Source: Ophioceras dolichostomum (taxonomy: Eukaryota; Ascomycota; Sordariomycetes; Magnaporthales; Ophioceraceae). Taken from it: 64,000 nucleotides of DNA. Within the stretch, counting starts at the first letter, position 1; each line of letters begins with the position of its first letter. Positions 45,736 to 56,300 of the stretch are shown here, piece by piece. The stretch covers positions 1 through 64,000 of the forward strand of contig PYST01000055.1 of the NCBI GenBank assembly GCA_003049485.1. Direction: 5' to 3'. A program made the position numbers and the translations under genes. The notes below the pieces were generated by a model that saw only the letters and a list, made by a program, of their open reading frames with translations, searched no databases and was not told the DNA's origin.

Positions 45736-48700
45736 CTACAATAGGCTCTCATACTTGTCCAACCCTGATCGTGCATTCGACGCTTGCTGCTGTTGTGGTT
45801 GCTGCTGTGGCTTCTGTGGTTGCATGGCAGCCATCATGCCCATTCCCATGCTGTTCATATTACCCATGGTCCCTATGGTTCCCATGCTACCCATGCTGCC
45901 CATGTTGCCCATACTGGACACCATCATGGAGCTCATACTATTATTAGCCCCCATCGCTCCCATCGCTCCCATCGCCATGCCCATACCCGTGCCCATTCCG
46001 CCACCCATCCCCGCACCCAGAGAAGACAGACCCATCCCGTACTGAGGAGTAGCTGCTTGGCTCTGTGGCTGCGGCGCCGTGGAGGGAGGCGGCTTGAGGC
46101 TGAAACCGGACAGGCTCGATCCCGCACTTGAGACGGCTCCCATCGCGGAGCCGACGGTGCTGGCCGAGGGAGGCGGTGGCAGAGAGAAAGAGGAGCCTCG
46201 CTGCTGTTGCTGCATGCCTCCCCCCGGCCTCTGGCCCAAAGACATCGAGGACAAAGTCGAGGCCAGGCCTGTGCCGCTGCCAAACGATGATGTCGCTGGT
46301 GGAGGCGACAGCGGTTGGGCCGAGGCCGTGTAACTTGGTATTGATACCGACGACCAGTTGACCGACGTCGACGTCGACGCTGCCGAGGTCGTTGCGGGAG
46401 GCGTCGGCTGCAGCGGCTGGGAGAACTGCGTCGAGGACGGGGTGAGGGACTGGAAGCTGGCGAGGTCCGGCGTTACTGTCCTGAAGCCGCCGGGTTGCTG
46501 CTGCGATTTAATAACGCTCACTGACGAAGTAGTGGGACTGGGAGTTGACCAGGAGAAGGCTGGCGCGCTGGGCGACTTTGCCGCGGACGGTGCCAGCCCT
46601 GGTGACGGTGTGACTTTCGAAGACGCAGACATGGTGTCCCAGCCGCCACCACCACTATCCATCGCACTACCGGCTGACGTTTTGCCTTTGACCAACATCT
46701 CGAAGTCGTCCTCGCTCCCCCCGTTGGCGGCATCGAACTGAGTGCCTGTGACTCCACCAAAAGCCATGAAATCATCGTTCGGGGCCGCCGCGGCGCCGCT
46801 GGTGCCATTCGCACCAGACAGCTCCTGTAGTTTCCTGGTCTGCTCGTCCTCGACCCGCTTCGACTGGGTCTTGATGAGATCCATGAAAGTCTGGAACTGC
46901 TTGAGGTCCAAGAGGGGGCCCAAGCTCATGCTCCATAGGATAGGGAGGATCTCCATGGCGACGAAGTCCGCGTCCGCGACCCGCCCAACAACACGGAGCA
47001 CCTCCAAGGCGGCCATCATGACTGCCGGCTCTTTCGTCTTGATCCCCTTCACCAGCGGCACGATCTTCTCCTGCATTGTGAACTTGTCTAGCGCACTTGA
47101 CGATGACGCCTTCTTATTCTTCTTGGAGGTGTTGAGGCCGTCCAGGCCATCTTCATCGTCTGCTGCAGGATCATTCGACCCGCCGCAGAGCGTGACGAAG
47201 GCTTGCAGGCCCCTCACCTTGATGGCCAGGCTGTTGGTCCTGCTGAAGATGGTCGCGATCACTGGGAACAGCTCGCTCTTGATGGTGCTGTAATCCAACA
47301 CTGGTAGTATTGTAGGGAGAGACCGCAGCGCTGCATCAACGACCGAGGGTGTAGGGCTCTCGAGCGCAGTCCCGATGATTGGAAGTACGTCTGGGGGTTT
47401 GTCAGAACAAGAGCTAGAAGAAGTGCCGCGGGAACTTTCCGTTTCAGGGGCACCTTATACGCACCGTCTTTGAAGTCCTTTCCCCCACAGTTGTTAGCGA
47501 CGGAGGACAGGTTTTCTAGCACCACCATCAATCCTGCATCTCTTGTCGGCTCCTTCTCCTGTGCGTTCTTGACGTTTGTGAAGAAAATCTCTTTCAGCTT
47601 CGGGCGGACTCTATCGCCAAAAGCCCTCTTCGCCGAGGGCAGCAGATCGATGATCTTAAACACATTCTGCAGGATCAATGAGACGAGCTCCTTGTCCTTC
47701 ATCTCCTCGATTAGGGCAGGGAGGATCTTCTTCTCCATGACCGATTTGGGGAACGACGGCAAGACCTTGTTCAACCCCCTCATGAACGAGGCCTTCTCAT
47801 TGGGCGTCTTTGCCGGGAAGGAGTCCAAGAAGCGGATGGTGGAGACGAGGATGTTGTCAAAGTACTCGCTCATCTGGAATTCCTTGGCTGTCATCCTCTG
47901 CGCCGGCCGTCGGGTGATCAATCTCGGGAGAACATGATGCGACAGGTCCCGGGGTAACGGCCGGGCGCAGCAGAAGTTGTTATTCGTCGTCGGGGTGGTG
48001 GACGACGACGAGAAGATGCGACGGTAGGTCGAGGCGCTCGCGTGGGTTTCGATGGGTGACCGATGGGGAGAGTTGTAGAGTGCTACGCAGAGCAGGCCCA
48101 GGGAGAACATGTCATGTGAGGTGGTGAGGTTGCTGTCGAGCACGAAGTCTGGGGAAGTGTAGTCGAGGTTGAGTTGCACGAAGCGCGGGAGTCGCGGATC
48201 CGGGTTAAGGATCTCAGAAAGGTTGACAGGTTGGAAGGAGGTCGGTTTCGACGAGTTTTCAGGGGGACTGCAGAAGGAAAGGCCGCTGATTTTCCAGTCG
48301 GACTGTTGAGACCGAAGGAGATGATTTTCATCAGTATAAGACACTTGCAAGATGCGCACACATGCAAGCGCAGGCTACCGCGACCCATTGTTCTGTCCTT
48401 ACCTTGGCGTTCACGAGGATTGCATCCGGCGTCAAGTTCCCGTGCACCAGGCCGGCGTTCTCGTGCAGAAACTCGAGGGCCTTGCTGATCTGGAGCAGGC
48501 CCTTCTGGATCTCCAGCTCGTCGATCTCGATGTCTCTCCTCCTGCGAGTGCCGTCCGGATCTTCTGTGACGTAGCGACTCGATCGGCCGCCCACCCCTCC
48601 CGCCCGCTCTTGGTCGTCCTTCTCCTGCATCAGGCTGGCGAGAGACGCCGTCACAGCCTCGGTCACGAACTGAAGCCCCCCACCACGGGTATCCTCGACG

Positions 48701-49026
48701 GGCTCGACCAGCTCGAGCACACTCGGGTGCCGCAGCTTGGCCAGCGCAGAAGCCTCCTTGCGCAAGCGTTCGACTACCTCCTCGGCGGTGCGCTTGAAAG
48801 CAGCAGCGCTTGAACGGCTGCTGCTGCCGCCAAGCCCGCCGCTTCCGCCATGGTTTGGGTCGAGCGACTTCTTGTCGAAGACGAATACCGAGTAGGCCTT
48901 GCCTGTGGATTTCTTCTTCGCATCGTAGATCTTCCAAGGCCCCGCTGTTGAGGTTTGCGTCGACGAGATCGTGTAGTTCGCCGTGATGTTCGTCGACGAG
49001 ATCGACTTCAGCGCGTTGGAGAACAT
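45736..49026 (-). CDS. SCY2: SCY1-like pseudokinase (SCYL2/Scy2 type)
   Basis: Exons 49026-48403, 48302-47465 and 47390-45736. Introns are 100 and 74 bp, joined in phases 0 and 1, giving 1038 aa. The N-terminal kinase-like domain (residues 1-320) has degenerate catalytic motifs. The HRD loop reads LVHGNLTPDAILVN and the DFG position reads WKISGLSF, so it lacks the catalytic Asp and metal-binding Asp. A helical HEAT-like region follows (MKDKELVSLILQNVFKIIDL, LMVVLENLSSVANNCGGKDF, TALESPTPSVVDAALRSLPT). The C-terminal 350 residues are Ser/Thr/Pro-rich, then a Gly/Met tandem, then polyGln, ending LDKYESLL. SCYL2 relatives act in clathrin-dependent trafficking between Golgi and endosomes. It is divergent from the aminotransferase gene. 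Confidence 0.9.
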
Positions 49027-49923
49027 GGTCGGCTACTGATGCTGTGGGCGAGCTGGACGCAGTATCATCGTGGCCGATCCCCGTTTCTATTCCCCTCCTC
49101 CCCGAATCGCCGGGCCAGGCCGATGGCCTTATGCGCTTAAGTGACCCAAGTCGCTGTCGTGTGTGGACGAAGGTCAGGGCGATAGGGTGGGAGACACGGG
49201 AACCGATCCGAGGCCTGTGATCGATAACGAGATTGACTGAATGATCCGGACGACGTCAATTCTTCAAGTTTGGGCAATCAAGAAGCCATTATAGAGGCAT
49301 GCCGGGGTCTCAAGACGATGTACACCTTCGCTTGCCGATGGTATTACGGCTCAATAGGAAGACACTTGGTCTTTTCCCAAATGTCGTTTTTGAATATTCA
49401 TCCGACTTATTTCTTGCATTGGGCAGATGCGCCTGCTGGCTGATAGTGGATGCTGGGTACGTTAGCTGGCCACGCAAGGCTGACGGCAGCTTCTGACAGG
49501 GGTGGTTCTTGGCTTCTTGGCGCCGCCACAGGCTGTGGTCCCTTCAAGCCACATCCGAAGTCCGATACAGCTCCGATCAACTCACCTTTCACTGATTCCA
49601 CACGGTGCAGCACGTCCAGCGCGCCTTTCGAGAGAGTGAGACGGAAAATGGATTGTGGTTGGATCCAATTGCCTCTAGACGGTAAACTCGATCATAGCTC
49701 TTAAGATACCCCATTGATACCGGGTATCTGCTGGTTTATATTGTTGCCAATCTCACTCACCAATCTCATTCTTCAAGCTCCGGTGTCGCCGTCAAATCTT
49801 AAGAGTGTCTCATCTTCAAGCCGATTAGACGACTGCTCCACGCGAGGGAAAGACCTCATCTTGAAGAGCTCCTTTCACATCGCGATTTGAACGTTGAGAC
49901 AGAGAGGACTCACAAGACTCATA
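49027..49923. promoter_or_regulatory. Bidirectional SCY2/BAT promoter
   Basis: An 897-bp interval between divergent starts with no gene inside. I see no exact TGACTCA (Gcn4/Cpc1) or Leu3 site. A CGACGTCA element lies near 49250-49258. Confidence 0.45.
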
Positions 49924-51273
49924 ATGGCACGACCAATGCTTATACGGTCGGCTTTCAGGTCGGCGACGCCATCGACGAGGCTATTCTCCAGGGCATATAG
50001 CATCAAACCTGTTGCTGCATCCGTGGCGAAGCCTCAAGACCTTGATGCTTCGAAACTCGTCATAACCAGGACCGACAAACCCGGAAAGCTGCAAAAACCA
50101 GAGGAGCTTGTGTTCGGCAGGAAATTCACAGGTCAGTCCAGCAATGAGATGAAGGAACATATTTCACGCGCAACCAACATGCGTGCCGCGCCTCCTGTCG
50201 AGAATAATCAGTCTTGCTAACACCATTCTCTCGTCGTTTCACGTACTCACCAACCAAAAGACCACATGGTCACGATCGAGTGGAACCAAACAAATGGCTG
50301 GCTGGCGCCGCAGATCGTGCCGTACCAGAACCTGTCGCTCGACCCGGCCACGTGCGTGTTCCACTACGCCTTCGAGTGCTTCGAGGGTATGAAGGCGTAC
50401 AAGGACACCAAGACTGGCAAGATCCGGCTCTTCCGCCCGGACAAGAACATGGAGCGCCTCAACAAGTCGGCCGCCCGCATCGCGCTGCCGACCTTCAACG
50501 GCGGCGCCCTCATCGACGTCATCGCCAAGCTCGCCAAGCTCGACGAGCGCTTCATTCCCGAGCAGAAGGGCTACTCGCTCTACCTCCGCCCGACCATGAT
50601 CGGCACCCAGGCCACCCTGGGCGTGGGCCCCCCCGGCTCGGCCCTGCTGTTCGTCATCGCCTCGCCCGTGGGCCCCTACTACCCGACGGGCTTCAAGGCC
50701 ATCTCCCTGGAGGCCACCGACTACGCCGTGCGTGCCTGGCCCGGCGGCGTGGGCGACAAGAAGCTGGGCGCCAACTACGCGCCGTGCATCGTCCCGCAGC
50801 GCGAGGCCATGAGCAGGGGCTTCCAGCAGAACCTCTGGCTCTTCGGCGAGGAGGAGTACGTCACCGAGGTGGGCACCATGAACATGTTCGTGGCCGTCCG
50901 CGACGCGCGCACGGGCAAGCCCGAGCTGATCACCGCCCCGCTGGACGGCACCATACTCGAGGGCGTCACGCGCGACTCGGTGCTCAGCCTCGCGCGCGAG
51001 AAGCTCGTGCCCATGGGCTGGACCGTCTCGGAGCGCAAGTACACCATGCGGGACCTGTTCGACGCCTCGCGGGAGGGCAGGCTCCTGGAGGCCTTCGGGT
51101 CCGGCACCGCCGCCGTCGTGAGCCCCGTGCGCTCCATCTCGTGGAAGGGCCACATGGTCTCGTGCGGCCTCGCTGAGACTGAGGAGTCCGGCGAGGTCGC
51201 GACCTTGATGAAGGGATGGATCGAGGCCCGGCAGTATGGTGATGAGGAGCACGAGTGGAGCCACATCTGCTGA
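49924..51273 (+). CDS. BAT1: Mitochondrial branched-chain amino acid aminotransferase
   Basis: Exons 49924-50131 and 50261-51273. The 129-bp intron (GTCAGT...AAG, phase 1) gives 406 aa. The splice restores FGRKFTDHMVTIEWN. The first 25 residues (MARPMLIRSAFRSATPSTRL) are Arg/Ser-rich without acidic residues, a mitochondrial targeting signal. Fold-type IV PLP motifs: HYAFECFEGMKAYKD, FRPDKNMERLNKSAAR, the Schiff-base lysine in GVGDKKLGANYAP (Lys about 237), the EVGTMNMFV phosphate-binding loop and FGSGTAAVVSPV. It reversibly transaminates Leu, Ile and Val with 2-oxoglutarate, the last step of their synthesis in mitochondria. Start chosen at ATAATGGCACG because it yields the targeting peptide. 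The acceptor is a non-pyrimidine AAG. Confidence 0.95.
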
Positions 51274-51992
51274 GTGAAGCGTCAGTCTTCAACAAGCTGC
51301 CTGCCTACTCTAGTCTATTCGGTTGATTCTGTACATGAACTCTAGTCCGTTTATACAAGGCGGCGCGTTGCAATTTTTTTTTTCAGTCCGGGTGAGGATG
51401 CGAGAATATCATTGTCGAAGCGCGACTCGCAAACGGCGCAGGCAGGAACTTGGGTGTTCATATTTGATTGATATTTGTTTCATTTCTGCGATGCGGTTGA
51501 GTTTCTTTTGCGAGAATAGAGGAGAGATGTAGGGGTTGGGGTAGAATGTTAATGTGTAAATATATGCTCATAGAACGGCTGTCTATATCAAATTGCGGTC
51601 CTGTCCAGGCAGCCAGATATCTTTCTGCAAAAACAATCGTACGGGTTCGGACGTCAATCATCAGTTCAAGATTAGACTGGCACAATATGTGAACGAACGG
51701 AGGGCGACGAGGAGATATATGATGAGCGATCATACTTCGCGGATTGCAACACTCGAGACGGCGGCACCTATTCCGATAGGGAGGCCAACCGAGAAGTAAG
51801 AGAAAGAAAGAAAAGAGAAAAAGCGAAAGCACTTCTAGCCAACCCAAAGCGCTCTTACACAGACACAGCTTGAGCTATACACCTTACTATCACCACCCAC
51901 TGAATGTATCCCGCCCCTCGCATGCATGCTAGCCAAACTGTTGCTGTAAGTCGTTTCTCTCGATCATCGCAGAACGATTTCGACTCTCCGAT
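51274..51992. other. Convergent 3' spacer
   Basis: BAT1 and the complex I subunit gene converge here. Only AT-rich 3' UTR-like sequence is seen and no gene. Confidence 0.5.
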
Positions 51993-52590
51993 TTACTTCT
52001 TCTCGGGGAACGGGTCCTCCAAGATGCCCTCGGCCTCTAACCTGCGGCGGGCCTCCTCGAGGGCCCAGGTCTGGATCCTGCGGTAGGGGGTAAATAGCAA
52101 ACGCGTTAGTGATATTGATGATCATGAGCTCATGACGCCGAAATAACGCTCAAAGAATGAAGGGCTCCCAATTGCTACATCGCGTAGACAAAATGGGAAG
52201 ATCAGGAGTGAAAGCAAAGTCTAGCTACCAATATCCCTCAAACCCCCAAGCAGCGGGAGTTTGGAGATGAGATTGAGGAGGGAGGGGTAAAGTCGAAAGA
52301 AGGAAAAGGAGCACTCACGAGGTATCAGGCTTGAACGCCAGCGCGACGCTGAACACGGCGAAGCTGCCGAAGAAGCCCCAGTAGAAGATGGTCTCCCACC
52401 CTTCCTTCTGGTACTTCTCGCCGGGCTTGACGCCGAACAGCCAGCCCGTGGGCGGGTCGTACTCCGGGCCGTGCGAGGAGCTCCTTCGGCTCGTCGACGA
52501 GAACAGCCGCGTCGTCGTCGTCGTTGTCGGCCTCGTCTGCTGCAGCGAGCGGACGCAGCGGAGCGCGGTGCTGGGCCTTATGGTAGGCAT
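51993..52590 (-). CDS. Complex I ESSS/NDUFB11-like subunit
   Basis: Exons 52590-52319 and 52077-51993. The 241-bp intron (GTGAGT...CAG, phase 2) gives 118 aa. The N-terminus (MPTIRPSTALRCVRSLQQTR) is basic and hydroxylated, a mitochondrial presequence. The core reads HGPEYDPPTGWLFGVKPGEK, then KEGWE, then one membrane helix (IFYWGFFGSFAVFSVALAF, about 68-86). The second exon supplies IQTWALEEARRRLEAEGILE and ends DPFPEKK. This matches the ESSS family of accessory subunits in the membrane arm of NADH:ubiquinone oxidoreductase. The intron is large relative to the coding length and contains ACGCGT at 52101. Confidence 0.85.
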
Positions 52591-53387
52591 CTTTTGATGT
52601 AATAACTCGTTTTTTCAAGAAGTCTCCCTTCTCCTCTTTTTTGTCTGTTTCAATTGCTTGCAACAGTCGGCTTCTGTTCGTCGGTCGATCGGTCGGTCGG
52701 TATTTCGCGTCTGTCTGTCTTGTCCTCTTCGACTTCTCAGGGTTTTGTCGCCAAAACGGATCTTTTACGGTGGAGTGGAGATTTGGCTCGACGCCGTGGA
52801 CGGTTATCACTGTTGGTGACGAAGGTGGTCGTGACGAACCGACGCTCGAGTCAGCTTAATTGACGTTGTGTTGCCGGTCTTCGGGAAATCCAGGTCGGTG
52901 AGTGGTGGCGGCTTTCCGGAGCTTTCCCGAGCGCGGATCACACGAGCAGTCACGTGACAAACCTCAATCTTTCCCTGAGTTTGGCCTCCTTGATCAGAGA
53001 GTGATATTTCAGCCTTTTTGCGCTTTCCATCGAGTTCTCTGTTGTTAGGGTTTATTTCTTATTTAAAGGAGAGCAGCATGTCCGGAAACATCATAAACCT
53101 ATGGAGGCAATACTGACGAAGAAACCTTAACAGGGCCAAGAGGGCAAACAGACAACTCCTATTGTGTCGTAACTATCTCGAAAACCATGCCGACTCCTCG
53201 CAAATACGAAAAATGCTATAATCCTACCGTAGAGCACCGGACCTAGCAAAACCTAATATGCTCGTATATACTAATCACCATAGCTTGCTGATGCTCCCAT
53301 CCCCAAATAAAAGAGACCTCTATGACCGACCGTTACGTCGGAAAAGGACCACGAAGCTCCCCTCTGAAAAAATTCCACACTCCCTTC
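52591..53387. other. Promoter of complex I subunit gene and DNA2 3' region
   Basis: No gene is seen. The left part, to about 52,980, is the promoter of the leftward complex I gene. The AT-richer right part likely holds the DNA2 3' UTR. Confidence 0.5.
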
Positions 53388-56300
53388 CTAGAAAATATCA
53401 CCCATAATGTCGTTCAGAACATCCCGCAAGATAGGCTTCCCCTTCAACAGCACCCTCTCCCCGGCCGTGACTCTCTTGGGGCCGCCGCCACCTTGACTGG
53501 TACCAGTACCGCCTTGAACCCGACGAGGCGGAACGTTCTCCTTGCCGCTTCCCACCAGGACGCCGCGACAAGCGCCCAAAACGCGACCCTTCTTCGGCGA
53601 GCGCTTCTTCCCGGGACTAGCGGCAGCGGCAGCAGCATCACTCGCACTCGCGCCTTGAGTACTAACCATGTCATCACCAGCACCCCCTGTCCCAACAGCG
53701 CCGCCACCACTCCTCGGGAAATAGTGGCTCTCCAGTGCATCGCCAGGCAAGTCGAACACCCAGTCCCGCTCCTCCATGAGCCTCACGAAGCGCGAGAGCA
53801 TCTCGTTGCCCTCTACCGCACCGGGGGAGGAATTCCGATCGCTGCGGCCGCCACCATTAGCAGCAGTAGCCGCAGCAGCAGCAGCAGTGGCGCCCCTGAG
53901 CGTCTCGCGACTACCCACAACAAGCAACTTCGTCTTCGCCCTCGTGAACGCGACGTTGATGCGCCTCCAATCGCGCAGCAGCTCGCCGATCACGCGCCCC
54001 TCGTTGCTCCGCACCAGGCTCAGGATCACGACCTCCTTGTCGCGGCCCTGGAACCTGTCCGCCGTGTGCATCTCCACGGCAGCGGCGGCGGACGGCGGCA
54101 GAGACAGAGACGGCGCCGTCGCCGCGGTACATGAGAGACCGCCAGAACCAGAGCCAGAACCGCCACCACGGGCAAGCGTGTGCCGCAGAAGCGCCAGCTG
54201 CGACCGATAGTGCGTCATGACCCCGATCTCAGACGCCGGCACGCCGACGGTGAGCAAGGCGTCGACGACCTGGGCGACCAGACGCGCCTCGCAGGGGTTG
54301 ACGATGCGGTTGCCCTTCGCCTCCTCGCGGCTGCCGGGTAGGAGCTGGTCGGTGTTGACGAAGGCGACGCGCGTCTCCGGGTCGAGGAGGCGGGAGAGCC
54401 AGCAGGACGACGAGGAGGCGGATGCGCAGAAGGAGCGCGGCGTCGAATGGGGAGGAGGGTGGTTCTTCTGTGGCGATGGCGATGACGATGATGGCGCCGA
54501 TGCCGATGATTCGGCGGCAGACAAGGCGAGGAACGACGCCGCGTCGTAGTGGTGGCGCGAAATAGCGGCCAGGTCCGGGATGTGCAGTCTGTGGGTGCGC
54601 AGCTCCTCGGTGCCGCACCGCAAGCGGCCGTTGTAGATGAGCGTGTTGCTGAGGGTCATGATGTCCTCGCACATGCGGTACTGGTGCTCCAGGTTGACGA
54701 CCGAGTCCGGGTGCGCATCCGACAGCAGCTTGAACAGGCTGACGTCCAGCCCGCCCCTCCTCGCCTCCTCGTTCTGCACCAGCGGCGGCAGCTGGTTGTG
54801 GTCGCCGACCAGCACGAACGTGCGCGCGAGCCTGATCGGTCCCAGGCAGACCGGCAGCGTGATCTGCGACGCCTCGTCGACGATGCAGTAGTCGAACGTG
54901 CGCTCGCCGAAGAGCGGGTGGTTGATGCCCAGGCACGTCGTGGCCACGACGGGCGAGTCGTGCCACGCCCCGCGGATCTCCTCGAAGGAGGCCATCGGCC
55001 GCGCGGCCATGGCGGCGAACTCGCGCACCTCCGGGTGGACCTTGGCGGGCGCGCCCAGGCGCAGCGTGGCGATGCCGTCGCGCTTCAGCTTGAGCAGGAT
55101 GTTGTCGACGGCCGTGTGCGTGTAGCTCGTCAGCAGCACCGACTTGCCCTGCCGGATCAGCGCGCGGATGATGTGCGCGATCGTCGTGGTCTTGCCCGTG
55201 CCCGGCATGCCCAGCACGAGCGCGTAGTCGCGCGCGCTCATGACCTTCTCGATCGCCCTCCGCTGGTCGACGTTGAGGCTTTCCTTTCCGCCGCTCCCGC
55301 CGCCGGAGGAGGACGAGGACGAGTCGATGACGTATTGTGTGGGAACGGCCTTGAACTCGGGCGGCTGCAGGTCGACCACGAGCCGCCGGATGTGACCCGA
55401 GCCGAATGTGTCGTCGTTCGACATCACCTGGACGAGGTTGTTGCGGACTGTTGCCATGCCGTTGCTGAACTCGTCCTTGTCCAGCCGGTACCGCACAACA
55501 TGCGACTGGCGCTTGGACTCAGCTCCCTCCTCTCCTTCAGCCTTCGTCGATGGCCTCTCCTCCTCCCCAACGGTCATGATTCCAGTGAAGACCTGGTTTG
55601 TCTGCTCATCGAACCCGTCCTGTCGGATGCGCGCGTTGTGCAGCCGCCGGTCGACAGCCACGGTGATGCGATGCTTGCGCACAGCAGTGACGTAGCCCAA
55701 CGCCAGGGCGAAGTGACCCTGCTCGTCCGAGACGACGATAGGCTCTCCGACAGCCAGCTGCGAGTCCAGGAACGAGAACCCCGGCCCGGGATTGCCGTGC
55801 TTGCGGAACGTGTACTGGAAGCGGTTGATCTTCGGATTGCTCTTATCCTCCTGGGCCGACCCTTCCTCGATGACGACGTCGCCAAAGCAGCGGCCGAGCC
55901 GCTCGCGCTGCGCGCTGACCATCGTCCACAGCTCCCTGCGCAGCTTTTGGCTCTCCTTCTCCTCCCTGGTGAGCAGATCCTCCCACTTCAGGAAGAACTC
56001 CCGGTGTCGTTCTGTCAAGTGCCCCACCACCTTGTCAAACTCCTCCTGGCCCATGCCGCTGGACGCGCCGTCGCCGCCGTCGGCGAGCCGGTGGTAGATG
56101 AAGCAGGCTGTCTGGGCGTAGCAGCGCCCGCACGCGTTCTTCGCCTTCTTCATGGGCGGCAGCTGGGCCTTGCGCTCGCGGATGGAGCAGGCCAGACGGT
56201 TGCGCTGCATGATCATGTGCCGAAGCTCGTGGCGCACCGTCGGGACGCGCAGCGTCTGCGACGTCTCCATGTAGTAGAGCACGCCGTACGTGACTTCGAG

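Noticed and set aside
50239..51264. 341- and 320-codon frames overlapping the aminotransferase
   Set aside because: They are shadows of the BAT1 coding exon, which carries all family motifs.
52101..52106. ACGCGT in the complex I subunit intron
   Set aside because: It is intronic and in a gene with no expected cell-cycle control, so it is treated as chance.
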